DNA of 64,000 nt from Streptomyces albipurpureus (GCF_023701525.1 NZ_JAMQAW010000023.1:1-64000); one strand, 5' to 3'; positions 44,658 through 52,548 are shown, numbered from the stretch's first letter. Translations and numbers: made by a program. Notes: generated from the letters alone by a model not told the origin.

Positions 44658-45182
44658 GTGACAACCTCATCTAGGGCCCTCGGCGACCTCTTCGACACGT
44701 TCGACCGTGAGGCGTTCCGGCTGGAAACCCTGGACGACTACAGCAAGTCCGGGAATGTCGACGCCTACCACGCGTTCCTGGCCGGGGAGCCACAGCCGGA
44801 CGGCTACAACGCGGGCTGGGTCGAAGAACTCCGCTCACACACCGACCAGGGGAAACGGGTCTACCGGGTTCACATTCTGCGCCGCCCGCTCACCGACTAT
44901 CTGAAGTTCGAACTCGGGTGGGGGTACCGCAAGAACATGACCGGGGGTGAGGAGTTCTTCATCCTCGACGTCACCGACAAAGCCAACCCCTCGGAGGGGG
45001 TTCCGGACTTCTGGGTCTTCGACTCCGATTCCGTGGCTGTGATGAACTACGACGGAACCGGGCGGTATCTGGGATCGGAAGTGCTGCCACCCGAACGAAC
45101 GGCGGAATTCACGCGGCACCGTGACGCTGTACTCGCGCATGCTGAACCATTCGCCGAATGGTGGGCCAAGTACGGGGCGTGA
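44658..45182 (+). CDS. DUF6879 family protein (copy 1)
   Basis: 174 residues from GTG 44658 (MTTSSRALGDLFDTFDREAF). The family pattern is seen in FRLETLDDYSKSG, KRVYRVHILRRPLTDYLKFEL, and FWVFDSDSVAVMNYDGTG. Soluble, no TM. DUF6879 proteins are frequent companions of XRE/DUF397 genes in Streptomyces; their activity is unknown. A second member lies at 45611. Confidence 0.88.
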   Translation: MTTSSRALGDLFDTFDREAFRLETLDDYSKSGNVDAYHAFLAGEPQPDGYNAGWVEELRSHTDQGKRVYRVHILRRPLTDYLKFELGWGYRKNMTGGEEFFILDVTDKANPSEGVPDFWVFDSDSVAVMNYDGTGRYLGSEVLPPERTAEFTRHRDAVLAHAEPFAEWWAKYGA

Positions 45183-45389
45183 ACAGAGGGCAGCTGGGGG
45201 CCGCGCTGCGGGTGCATCCGGCAACGAAGCCAAAGCGGTAGCCCGCAGGGCCCTCATTGGGTGCCTTCCCAGGATTCCCCCATGATCACCTGCCGGTCTT
45301 CACTGATCAGACCGCTGTGGCGTCTGCCACCGGTCCTACGGGGCTCCAGCGGCCCCCTTGACGCCCCTGCGGTGCAGGGATGACGCTCG

Positions 45390-45396
45390 TGCAAGT
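45390..45396. promoter_or_regulatory. TGCAAGT half-site upstream of the second DUF6879 unit
   Basis: A single TGCAAGT, identical to the right half of the 43098-43119 operator, sits 32 bases upstream of the decayed gene at 45428 in an otherwise gene-free stretch (45183-45427). It is probably part of the promoter/operator of that unit. Confidence 0.4.
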
Positions 45397-45427
45397 TGGC
45401 GTAAGCCACTCGACACCGGAGGCAGTC

Positions 45428-45636
45428 ATGGCACTACGGTTCATCGGGATTGATCCAGACACCGGGCAGCAGGGCTCCGCCACCGTATGGGGAAGCTAGA
45501 GGCGGAGTGCGCGGCGTTCGAGGCCCCCGGGCACACTCCGGGCATCCCGCCGCACGAAGCCGTAATTCGGATTCCGGCCCGTATGGTGCCGATGCTCAGG
45601 AAGGCGGGCGATGTCGCAGAACGAGCCGGGCTTTAA
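45428..45636 (+). pseudogene. Frameshifted small gene of the DUF6879 unit
   Basis: ATG 45428 opens MALRFIGIDPDTGQQGSATV and hits a TAG at 45497-45499. In another frame, protein-like sequence resumes at 45496 and runs through LEAECAAFEAPGHTPG and EAVIRIPARMVPMLRKAG to a TAA at 45634-45636. The two halves look like the ends of one ~85-residue protein that I recall from similar Streptomyces loci; an internal deletion with frame change would explain it. Its end overlaps the start of the DUF6879 gene at 45611. Confidence 0.65.
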
Positions 45637-46141
45637 CGAACTGCTGGCCGCAGCCAAGCACTCGGCTGTGCACCTGGAGCTGCGCGACTCGTACGGCGTG
45701 GGTGATGAGGCCGAGGACTTCGAGACCTGGAAGCGTACGGGCCAGCGCGACATCGACCCGGCGTCCACCTACTGGACGCCGTGGGTTGATTTGATTCGCA
45801 GCACCGTGGCCCGAGGAGTGATCGTCCGGCGTGCCCGCGTCGTATCGGAACCGGTAACGGATTACATCCGGTACGAGCACGCCGGCACTGTGGTCAACCT
45901 TCAGGCCGGGGAGCAGGTTCGCTGGCTGCCCAGGCGGCAGGCTTCGGACATCGCGCTTCCCGGAAACGACTGCTGGGTGTTCGACAGAGAGATCGTGCTC
46001 TTCAACCACTTCTCCGGTGATGGGAACTGGTCCGAGCCTGGCTGGGAGGTTCGTTCCGAGCCCGCTGTGGCACGGCTGGCCTCGGCTGCGTTCGAGGCAG
46101 TCTGGGAGCGCGGCATCCCGCACGAGAAGTTCACGGTCTGA
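45611..46141 (+). CDS. DUF6879 family protein (copy 2)
   Basis: 176 residues (MSQNEPGFNELLAAAKHSAV). Shared family features are HLELRDSYG, RARVVSEPVTDYIRYEHAG and CWVFDREIVLFNHF. Its start lies inside the end of the pseudogene, and an XRE regulator starts 26 bases after its stop, so it belongs to a DUF6879-XRE unit. It differs enough from copy 1 to suggest separate arrival. Confidence 0.88.
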   Translation: MSQNEPGFNELLAAAKHSAVHLELRDSYGVGDEAEDFETWKRTGQRDIDPASTYWTPWVDLIRSTVARGVIVRRARVVSEPVTDYIRYEHAGTVVNLQAGEQVRWLPRRQASDIALPGNDCWVFDREIVLFNHFSGDGNWSEPGWEVRSEPAVARLASAAFEAVWERGIPHEKFTV

Positions 46142-46166
46142 CTGACGGAAATTGAAGAGCCCACTC

Positions 46167-47015
46167 ATGTCTGCGTCCCCCTCGTCCAGCGCCCAGGCAG
46201 CACGGGCAGCCGTGGCCACCCGTCTCCAAGGGCTCATGAAAGACGCTGGGCTCTCAGGACATGACCTGGCCGTCCTGTGCGGCTGGCACAGGGCCAAGTC
46301 GTCCAGGATCGCCCGAGGCATTTCCTGGCCGTCAGACGCAGATATCCGCGCATGGTGCGCGGCCTGTGGCGCCGCCGACCAGGCGGCCGACATAATCGCT
46401 GCCTCCCGAAACGCAGAGTCCATGTACGTCGAGTGGAAGCAGATCCACCGCGACGGCATGCGCCGCATCCACGAGAAGACAACCCCGCTCTACCAGCGGA
46501 CACGCTCATTTCGCGTCTACGCGTCGAACGTCGTGCCCGGAATGCTCCAGATCGCCGGGTACACGACAGGTCTCCTCAAGGCCATCACTGCCTTCCAGGG
46601 CACCCCAGACGACGTAGCCGACGCCGTGAGGGCACGGCAGTCCCGCTCCCGCGTACTCCGGGAGGGTGACCACCGCTTCGCGATCCTCCTCGAAGAGACG
46701 GTTCTCTACTACCGCGTCGCGGACGACGCACCGATGCGCGGACAGCTTGAGTACCTGCTCACGGTCATGGGTCAGCCGAACGTGTCCCTCGGGATCATCC
46801 CCGCCCGCGCCCGCCGGACCGTCTGGCCCCTCGAAGCCTTCTACGCCTTTGACGACCAACAGGTAGCCGTCGAGACCCTGACAGCGGAGATCAACCTGAC
46901 TGCGCCCGGGGAGATCGGAACCTACCTCCGTGCCTTCACGGACCTCTCCCGAATCGCTGCTCTTGGAGTGCCGGCCCGCGACCTCATCACCAAGGCCATC
47001 ACCGCGCTTGGGTGA
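46167..47015 (+). CDS. XRE family regulator with DUF5753
   Basis: 282 residues from ATG 46167; a TTG at 46152 is less likely. The HTH spans ~15-60 (LQGLMKDAGLSGHDLAVLCG, HRAKSSRIARG). DUF5753 starts after ADIRAWCAACG and contains SNVVPGMLQIAGYTTGLL, FAILLEETVLYYRV and PNVSLGIIPARARRTVWPLE. Family and context imply a DNA-binding regulator of this island; no ligand is known. A headless paralogue follows 90 bases downstream. Confidence 0.92.
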   Translation: MSASPSSSAQAARAAVATRLQGLMKDAGLSGHDLAVLCGWHRAKSSRIARGISWPSDADIRAWCAACGAADQAADIIAASRNAESMYVEWKQIHRDGMRRIHEKTTPLYQRTRSFRVYASNVVPGMLQIAGYTTGLLKAITAFQGTPDDVADAVRARQSRSRVLREGDHRFAILLEETVLYYRVADDAPMRGQLEYLLTVMGQPNVSLGIIPARARRTVWPLEAFYAFDDQQVAVETLTAEINLTAPGEIGTYLRAFTDLSRIAALGVPARDLITKAITALG

Positions 47016-47020
47016 ATCCG

Positions 47021-47037
47021 TGCAACAGCATGCAACA
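47021..47037. promoter_or_regulatory. Direct TGCAACA repeats upstream of the headless DUF5753 gene
   Basis: TGCAACA occurs at 47021-47027 and 47031-47037, exactly ten bases (one helical turn) apart, in the 90-base gap after the XRE gene. It matches the TGCAAG pair at 47997-48012 in spacing and sequence, so a shared regulator is likely. Confidence 0.5.
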
Positions 47038-47105
47038 ACGTGGATGCCTGCCCAGGGCCTTCCCTAACGTCGTCCGTACACCCGGCGAAGCGGAGAGGTG
47101 CGATC

Positions 47106-47990
47106 ATGGCAAGGACCAAGAAGGAAGAGGCCCCGGAGTACGACTGGGACTCTTGGGAGTACGTGACCTACGCACCGGGACACAAGTGCTCCGCCCACAT
47201 GCGCACGGTCAAGCCGCTCGAAGTCGTCGTCCGGGGAGTCATCGAACGCGCGTCGGGTGTGCCCGCTGTCGTCTACCGGCACGACAAGTGCCCGAAGAAC
47301 GAAGCATCGGCCGCCGACATCCGCGCCTGGTGCAAAGCGTGCGGAGCAGAGGACCAGACAGACGACCTGATCGCGGCAAATATCCAGGCCGATCAGATGT
47401 ATGTCCACTGGCAAAAGCTGCACCGGCACGGCATGCGCCGGGCGCAGGAGGAGGTTGGCCCTCTCTACGAGCAGACCCGCCACTTCCGCGTGTACTGCTC
47501 GAACGTGGTGCCGGGCATGCTTCAGACCGAGGCGTACGCGGCAGCTCTGCTATCGACCATCGCCGCCTTTCAAGGCACCCCTGACGACTCGCAGACGGCG
47601 GCAGCATCCCGAATCGAGCGCTCACGCGTGCTCCATGACGGCAACCGCCGCTTCGCTCTCCTGTTGGAAGAAACGGTGCTCCGCTATCGCATTGGCGACG
47701 CTCCCGCCATGGCTGGACAGCTCGGCTACCTACTGGCCGTCATGGCGCTTCCGAACGTGAGCCTCGGGGTAATCCCTTTCACGGCCCAGCGGCTTGTCTG
47801 GCCCTTGGAAGCCTTCTATCTCTTCGACGGCCGCCAAGCGAGCGTGGAGATACTCACGGCGGCAGTGAACGTCACGGCGCCCAGCGAGGTCGCCACGTAC
47901 GCCAGGGCGTTCTCCGAGCTGTCCAAGCTCGCTGTCTACGGCGCACCCGCCCGGGCTCTGATCTCTAATGCGATCACGTCCCTCGGCTAG
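47106..47990 (+). CDS. DUF5753 protein with HTH replaced by an unrelated N-terminal domain
   Basis: 294 residues from ATG 47106 (MARTKKEEAPEYDWDSWEYV). Residues ~69-294 match the upstream XRE protein closely, starting at ADIRAWCKACGAEDQ and including SNVVPGMLQTEAYAAALL and PNVSLGVIPFTAQRLVWPLE. Residues 1-68 have no HTH; instead they carry YAPGHKCSAHMRTVKPLEVV and VPAVVYRHDKCPKN, a compact domain with two Cys and several His. It should keep the sensor or partner-binding function but lose normal DNA binding. Possible roles are a decoy, a co-regulator, or a recombination product. Confidence 0.85.
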   Translation: MARTKKEEAPEYDWDSWEYVTYAPGHKCSAHMRTVKPLEVVVRGVIERASGVPAVVYRHDKCPKNEASAADIRAWCKACGAEDQTDDLIAANIQADQMYVHWQKLHRHGMRRAQEEVGPLYEQTRHFRVYCSNVVPGMLQTEAYAAALLSTIAAFQGTPDDSQTAAASRIERSRVLHDGNRRFALLLEETVLRYRIGDAPAMAGQLGYLLAVMALPNVSLGVIPFTAQRLVWPLEAFYLFDGRQASVEILTAAVNVTAPSEVATYARAFSELSKLAVYGAPARALISNAITSLG

Positions 47991-47996
47991 TTCGCG

Positions 47997-48012
47997 TGCA
48001 AGCTCGTGCAAG
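47997..48012. promoter_or_regulatory. Direct TGCAAG repeats upstream of a small-gene operon
   Basis: TGCAAG at 47997-48002 and 48007-48012, ten bases apart, just after the stop of the headless gene and ~75 bases before the next start. A TAGGGT -10-like word follows at about 48042. Confidence 0.5.
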
Positions 48013-48087
48013 ACCGTGGCCCGCTCCGTTCCCCGCTTTCTAGGGTCATTCCATCGGCCTCGGAAGCGATCGAGAGGGCGCGGCGCA

Positions 48088-48288
48088 ATGACGATGGAAC
48101 CGGATCGGTGGCACGAACCAACGGTGACGCTGCCTACGCGGAAGGAACCCCCCTCGCCCCGGCCGGTGGCCGGTTGCCCCGAGTGCGCGCGGCTGGGCCA
48201 GCTCCGGAAGGCCGCTGCGATGGAGCGGGACAGCAGCACGATCGCTGACTGCAACATCCTGCTGCGGACCCACAGGACCGGCCACTGA
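48088..48288 (+). CDS. Small CxxC protein of the island
   Basis: 66 residues from ATG 48088 (MTMEPDRWHEPTVTLPTRKE). GCPECARLGQLRKAA has a CxxC, and a third Cys occurs in TIADCNILLRTHRTGH, giving a possible metal or thiol site. I recall related short proteins near XRE/DUF397 genes. Its TGA overlaps the next ATG by one base (TGATG), so the two are translationally coupled. Confidence 0.75.
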   Translation: MTMEPDRWHEPTVTLPTRKEPPSPRPVAGCPECARLGQLRKAAAMERDSSTIADCNILLRTHRTGH

Positions 48289-48512
48289 TGGACATGCAGA
48301 CCTGGAGAGACGGCCGAACACGAGCCACTGATGCCGCCGAGTCCATACGGGTCGCCTTGACCACCCTCGGCATTCCCGAAGCGGCATGGAGGGGCATACG
48401 CCCCACGGTCACCTACAACGGTCTCCCGTACGTGCACCTGGGGATGCTCCCCGCCGCCGTGGTGGAGCAGATTGCCGAGGCCATGAGGGCCACCGAGGCT
48501 TCCGCCCGCTGA
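48288..48512 (+). CDS. Small hypothetical protein coupled to the CxxC protein
   Basis: 74 residues (MDMQTWRDGRTRATDAAESI), ATG overlapping the stop of the preceding gene. It is soluble and amphipathic, with segments VALTTLGIPEAAWRGIRP and AAVVEQIAEAMRATEA. No family recognised. Confidence 0.7.
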   Translation: MDMQTWRDGRTRATDAAESIRVALTTLGIPEAAWRGIRPTVTYNGLPYVHLGMLPAAVVEQIAEAMRATEASAR

Positions 48513-48562
48513 AGGCGGGAGACGGCCTCACCAGGCCGTCAAGCAGAACAGGAGGTGCAGGC

Positions 48563-48628
48563 ATGACCGACCCCCGCGACAAGACCGAGGGTGGCGGCGA
48601 GAAGTTACCGCCCCCGCCCGCCGCGTAA
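48563..48628 (+). CDS. 21-residue ORF with a TTA codon
   Basis: ATG 48563 has AGGAGG ending seven bases upstream, near ideal. The product is MTDPRDKTEGGG then EKLPPPPAA. Codon 15 (48605-48607) is TTA, the rare leucine codon read only by the bldA tRNA in Streptomyces. It may be a leader peptide controlling the next gene, 37 bases downstream, or a small secreted or modified peptide; no leader-core pattern of a known RiPP is seen. Confidence 0.5.
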   Translation: MTDPRDKTEGGGEKLPPPPAA

Positions 48629-48665
48629 CCAGTTCCCCAACCGTCGAGAGAGAGGGAATCTCACT

Positions 48666-49103
48666 GTGACGACCATGCTGGAATCTCCCATCCCCCTACG
48701 GCACGGGCGGGACCTCATCAGTCCCGAGCTGTTCGAGAAGGTGTCGGATTTCTGCGCGGAGGAGTACGGACACGAGTTGTCCACGGCCCGCCGGATCGTG
48801 GACCAGGCCCTTGCCTTCCTGAAGGTCATGGGCGACACCCGGGCGTTCGACATGGCCCCGTCCGATGCCGTTGACCCCGGCTGGCACTCGTTCGTACTCC
48901 ACACCCAGGCATACGCCGCCTGGTGCGACGAGCAGTTCGGGTTCTTCCTCGGCCACGAGCCCAAGGCCACCGTCCGCACCCGGCCGCTGATCGGTTCCGT
49001 GGTGGACCGCGTCAGGGCCGCCGGGTTCCACGTCGACGACCGGCTGTGGGGTTCGGCGAAGGACTGCAACCCGCCCGCGTGCTGCGGTGACGGCGGCTGC
49101 TGA
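48666..49103 (+). CDS. GRDP-like (glycine-rich domain-containing protein-like) protein with Cys-rich tail
   Basis: 145 residues from GTG 48666, after GAGAGAGGGAA. The motif DAVDPGWHSFVLHTQAYAAW resembles the VDxxWH-HxxxYxxFC signature of PF07173-type proteins. The C-terminus is CNPPACCGDGGC, four closely spaced cysteines that suggest metal binding or disulfides. Function in bacteria is unknown. It follows the TTA-containing ORF and may be controlled by it. Confidence 0.7.
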   Translation: MTTMLESPIPLRHGRDLISPELFEKVSDFCAEEYGHELSTARRIVDQALAFLKVMGDTRAFDMAPSDAVDPGWHSFVLHTQAYAAWCDEQFGFFLGHEPKATVRTRPLIGSVVDRVRAAGFHVDDRLWGSAKDCNPPACCGDGGC

Positions 49104-49176
49104 TCCACCCTCACCGAACGGAAGCGGTCCGGGCGTGGCTAAGGCGCCCGGACCGCCACAGCCAAGGGTTCCCAAG

Positions 49177-49608
49177 ATGAGCAGCAATGACGAGGGCCTG
49201 ACCGGACGGGGTCGGGTCACGGTGTTCGCGATGTTCGGCACGGTCTTCGGCTACGCCAACCACCATCTTGACGAACGGCGGATCGGGGACGTGGCCGTGA
49301 TCGGACCCCTCACACCTGGTGTCGAGTGGCCACGGCTGTGGCAGATGGCCCGTAGCTGTGGCAGACCCGCGGCCAGGGACACCGAACTCGCACAGTGGAT
49401 TCTGATCCAGGCGACCCGGGCATTCCTCTGCGGCAGCGACCGTATCGCCCAGTTCCGTGAACAGGGCTGGAAGCTGGAGCCCGGTGGGAAACGCGCCAGC
49501 TTCGAAACCACCTACGCCAACCGAGACCACCTGTGGACCGGCAACCTGACCGTGGACGGTCTCAGCCCTGGCCAGGTAGCCGAGCGCCCTTCGCGCTACC
49601 GAGCCTGA
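49177..49608 (+). CDS. Hypothetical protein at the right end of the island
   Basis: 143 residues from ATG 49177 (MSSNDEGLTGRGRVTVFAMF); GTG 49135 would add 14 residues. Conserved-looking segments are YANHHLDERRIGDVAVIGPL and DTELAQWILIQATRAFL. No TM and no recognised family. It is the last island gene before the core acyl-CoA dehydrogenase. Confidence 0.7.
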   Translation: MSSNDEGLTGRGRVTVFAMFGTVFGYANHHLDERRIGDVAVIGPLTPGVEWPRLWQMARSCGRPAARDTELAQWILIQATRAFLCGSDRIAQFREQGWKLEPGGKRASFETTYANRDHLWTGNLTVDGLSPGQVAERPSRYRA

Positions 49609-49657
49609 GGGCTGTCCCGAACAACCCTGCCCGCTGGCGTAGTCGAAGCAACGAAAG

Positions 49658-49691
49658 AGGCCCCGGCCGATCGGGCGAACACCAGGGGCCT
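49658..49691. terminator. Weak hairpin at the right end of the island
   Basis: AGGCCCC (49658-49664) pairs with GGGGCCT (49685-49691), with CCGATCGG inside the loop and TTGTCGTTT after it, 50 bases after the last island gene. Confidence 0.4.
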
Positions 49692-49848
49692 TGTCGTTTG
49701 TGCAGATCAGAACCGGGTTCCAGCCCAGTGTCCGCCCAGGATTTCCCCAGCATGACGCCCAGGAGGGGCCCGGGGCAGGCCCGAGCGGACCAGAAGCCGA
49801 TCGCCGCACCCCGGTCATCGGAGAAGGCAGCCGCCCTGCGAAGAACCG

Positions 49849-51018
49849 CTACTTCGGCAGGTTCCTCGCCATCACGATCCGCTGGACCTGGTTCGTACCC
49901 TCGTAGATCTGGGTGATCTTGGCGTCGCGCATCATGCGTTCCACCGGGTAGTCGCGGGTGTAGCCGTAGCCGCCGAGGAGTTGGACGGCGTCGGTGGTGA
50001 TCTCCATCGCGGCGTCCGACGCGTAGCACTTCGCGGCGGCGCCGAAGAAGGTCAGGTCGCTGTCCACCCGCTCGGACTTGGCTGCCGCCGCGTAGGTGAG
50101 TTGGCGGGCCGCCTCCAGCTTCATGGCCATGTCGGCGAGCATGAACTGGACGCCCTGGAACTCGGCGATCGGCTTGCCGAACTGCTTGCGCTCCTGGACA
50201 TAGCCCTTGGCGTAGTCGAGGGCACCCTGGGCGATGCCGAGGGCCTGGGCGGCGATGGTGACGCGGGTGTGGTCCAGGGTCTGCATGGCGGTGGCGAAGC
50301 CCGTGCCCTCGGCGCCGATCATGCGGTCGGCGGGGATGCGGACGTTGTCGAGGTAGACCTCGCGGGTCGGGGAGCCCTTGATGCCGAGCTTCTTCTCGGG
50401 GGCGCCGAAGGAGACTCCGGGATCCGACTTCTCGACGACGAAGGCGGAGATCCCCTTGGAGCGCTTGCCGGGGTCGGTGACCGCCATCACCGTGTAGTAC
50501 TCGGAGACTCCGGCGTTGGTGATCCAGCGCTTCACTCCGTTGAGGACATAGGAGTCTCCGTCGCGTACGGCCCTGGTCTTCATCCCGGCCGCGTCGGAGC
50601 CCGCGTCGGGCTCGGAGAGGCAGTACGAGAACATCGCGTCACCCTTGGCGAGCGGTCCCAGGTACTTCGTCTTGAGCTCTTCCGATCCGGAGAGGATCAA
50701 GGGGAGGGAGCCGAGCTTGTTGACGGCGGGGATCAGGGAGGAGGAGGCGCAGACACGGGCCACCTCCTCGATGACGATGACGGTGGCGAGCGCGTCGGCG
50801 CCGGTGCCTCCGTACTGCTCGGGGACGTGTACCGCGTGGAGGTCGCTGGCGGTGAGGGCGTCCAGGGCTTCCTGGGGGAAGCGGGCCTCTTCGTCAACGG
50901 CGGCGGCGTGCGGGCCGATCTTGGCTTCGGCGAGCGAGCGGACGGCGTCCCGGAGCATGTCGTGCTCTTCAGACGGGCGGTACAGGTCGAACTCTGAGCT
51001 CCCGGTCGATTTGGCCAT
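49849..51018 (-). CDS. Acyl-CoA dehydrogenase
   Basis: 389 residues from ATG 51018, after GGGGAGTGAGAG. FAD enzyme of beta-oxidation or branched-chain acyl-CoA breakdown. Signature segments are YCLSEPDAGSDAAGMKTRA (about 130), WITNAGVSEYY, and the C-terminal YGYTRDYPVERMMRDAKI followed by IYEGTNQVQRIVMAR, with the catalytic Glu in the IYEGT loop. Chain-length preference is not clear. A candidate operator lies 24 bases upstream of the start. Confidence 0.95.
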   Translation of the reverse strand: MAKSTGSSEFDLYRPSEEHDMLRDAVRSLAEAKIGPHAAAVDEEARFPQEALDALTASDLHAVHVPEQYGGTGADALATVIVIEEVARVCASSSLIPAVNKLGSLPLILSGSEELKTKYLGPLAKGDAMFSYCLSEPDAGSDAAGMKTRAVRDGDSYVLNGVKRWITNAGVSEYYTVMAVTDPGKRSKGISAFVVEKSDPGVSFGAPEKKLGIKGSPTREVYLDNVRIPADRMIGAEGTGFATAMQTLDHTRVTIAAQALGIAQGALDYAKGYVQERKQFGKPIAEFQGVQFMLADMAMKLEAARQLTYAAAAKSERVDSDLTFFGAAAKCYASDAAMEITTDAVQLLGGYGYTRDYPVERMMRDAKITQIYEGTNQVQRIVMARNLPK

Positions 51019-51041
51019 GTCTCTCACTCCCCAAAGAAAGC

Positions 51042-51053
51042 TAACTACCGTTA
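51042..51053 (-). promoter_or_regulatory. TAAC-N4-GTTA operator upstream of acyl-CoA dehydrogenase
   Basis: An inverted repeat TAAC-TACC-GTTA sits 24-35 bases before the start, with a TAAAAT -10-like hexamer just beyond it on the minus strand. The position and spacing fit a repressor site, for example of a TetR/FadR-type fatty-acid regulator; the regulator itself is not in the window. Confidence 0.5.
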
Positions 51054-51176
51054 AGTAACCTATTTTAGTGGTGTCCCCCTCAGGGGCCTACGTGACCTAC
51101 GCGACAGGGGCAAGAGTGCCCTGAGTGGTGCGCGACTATGCTCGGGTCGCGTCCCCTAGAGCTGCTTGGAGCACCC

Positions 51177-52514
51177 ATGGCCCTCAAGATCACCGTGATT
51201 GGCACCGGCTACCTGGGGGCGACCCATGCCGCAGCCATGGCGGAGTTGGGTTTCGAGGTCCTGGGGCTCGATGTGGTGCCCGAGAAGATCGAGATGCTGT
51301 CGGCGGGCAAAGTGCCGATGTACGAGCCCGGGCTTGAGGAACTCCTGGCCAAGCACGTCGCCGGGATCGAGGGGTCGAGCGGCCGGCTGCGGTTCACCAC
51401 CTCCTGGGAAGAGGTCGGCGAGTTCGGCGATGTCCACTTCGTCTGTGTGAACACCCCGCAGAAGCATGGTGAGTACGCCTGCGACATGTCGTACGTCGAT
51501 GCCGCTTTCGCCTCGTTGGCGCCCCGGCTGAAGCGGGCCGCGCTGGTCGTCGGCAAGTCGACCGTGCCGGTCGGTAGCGCGGCCAGGCTGGCGAAGCTGC
51601 TGGTCGAGCAGGCTCCCGAGGATGTGGAGCTGGCCTGGAACCCGGAGTTCCTGCGGGAGGGGTTCGCCGTGCAGGACACCCTGCGCCCGGATCGGATCGT
51701 GGCCGGTGTGGCGAGCGAGCGGGCGGAGAAGCTGCTGCGCGAGGTGTACGCCACCCCGATCGCCGAGGGGTCGCCCTTTGTGGTGACCGACTTCCCCACG
51801 GCCGAGCTGGTGAAGACCTCCGCCAACTCCTTCCTGGCCACCAAGATCTCCTTCATCAACGCGATGGCCGAGGTGTGCGAGGCCGCCGACGGCGATGTGG
51901 TGAAGCTGGCGGAGGCGATCGGCCATGACGAGCGCATTGGATCGAAGTACCTCCGGGCCGGGATCGGCTTCGGCGGTGGCTGTCTGCCCAAGGACATCCG
52001 GGCCTTCATGGCGCGCGCGGGTGAGCTGGGTGTCGACCAGGCGCTGACCTTCCTCCGGGAGGTCGACTCCATCAACATGCGACGGCGCGGCCATATGGTC
52101 GAGCTGGCCCGGGAGGCCGTGGGGGGCGGGTCCTTCCTGGGAAAGCGGATCGCCGTCCTCGGTGCGACCTTCAAGCCGGACTCGGACGACGTACGCGACT
52201 CCCCCGCGCTCAATGTGGCCGGTCAGATCCATCTCCAGGGCGGCCAGGTCACGGTCTACGACCCCAAGGGCATGGCGAACGCCGGACGGCTCTTCCCCAC
52301 CCTGGGGTACGCGGACACGGCGCTGGACGCGGTGCGCGGCGCCGACGCGGTGCTGCATCTGACCGAGTGGAGTGAGTTCCGGGAGCTGGACCCGGCCGAG
52401 TTGGGCGAGGTCACCACCGCACGGATCGTGCTGGACGGACGGAACGCGCTGGACCCGGTGAAGTGGCGCAAGGCGGGCTGGGTGTACCGGGCGATGGGCC
52501 GCCCGACCGCCTGA
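51177..52514 (+). CDS. UDP-glucose/GDP-mannose 6-dehydrogenase
   Basis: 445 residues from ATG 51177; upstream frame ignored. It oxidises a nucleotide sugar twice at C6 to the uronate, most likely UDP-glucose to UDP-glucuronate. The NAD loop is VIGTGYLGATHAAAMAELG. VGKSTVPVGSA and ANSFLATKISFINAMAEVCE are substrate-site segments. The catalytic Cys is in GFGGGCLPKD, and VLGATFKPDSDDVRDSP is the C-terminal lid. Uronate could feed the envelope glycopolymers implied by the LCP cluster. Confidence 0.95.
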   Translation: MALKITVIGTGYLGATHAAAMAELGFEVLGLDVVPEKIEMLSAGKVPMYEPGLEELLAKHVAGIEGSSGRLRFTTSWEEVGEFGDVHFVCVNTPQKHGEYACDMSYVDAAFASLAPRLKRAALVVGKSTVPVGSAARLAKLLVEQAPEDVELAWNPEFLREGFAVQDTLRPDRIVAGVASERAEKLLREVYATPIAEGSPFVVTDFPTAELVKTSANSFLATKISFINAMAEVCEAADGDVVKLAEAIGHDERIGSKYLRAGIGFGGGCLPKDIRAFMARAGELGVDQALTFLREVDSINMRRRGHMVELAREAVGGGSFLGKRIAVLGATFKPDSDDVRDSPALNVAGQIHLQGGQVTVYDPKGMANAGRLFPTLGYADTALDAVRGADAVLHLTEWSEFRELDPAELGEVTTARIVLDGRNALDPVKWRKAGWVYRAMGRPTA

Positions 52515-52516
52515 TC

Positions 52517-52548
52517 CGTCGCACCGCGCACCGCGCACCGCGCACCGC
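52517..52548. repeat. CGCACCGCG short tandem repeat
   Basis: About three to four copies of a 9-bp unit (GCACCGCGC) directly after the stop of the UDP-sugar dehydrogenase. Confidence 0.6.

Noticed and set aside
51156..52538. 460-codon minus-strand frame opposite the UDP-sugar dehydrogenase
   Set aside because: Shadow of a gene with complete catalytic motifs.
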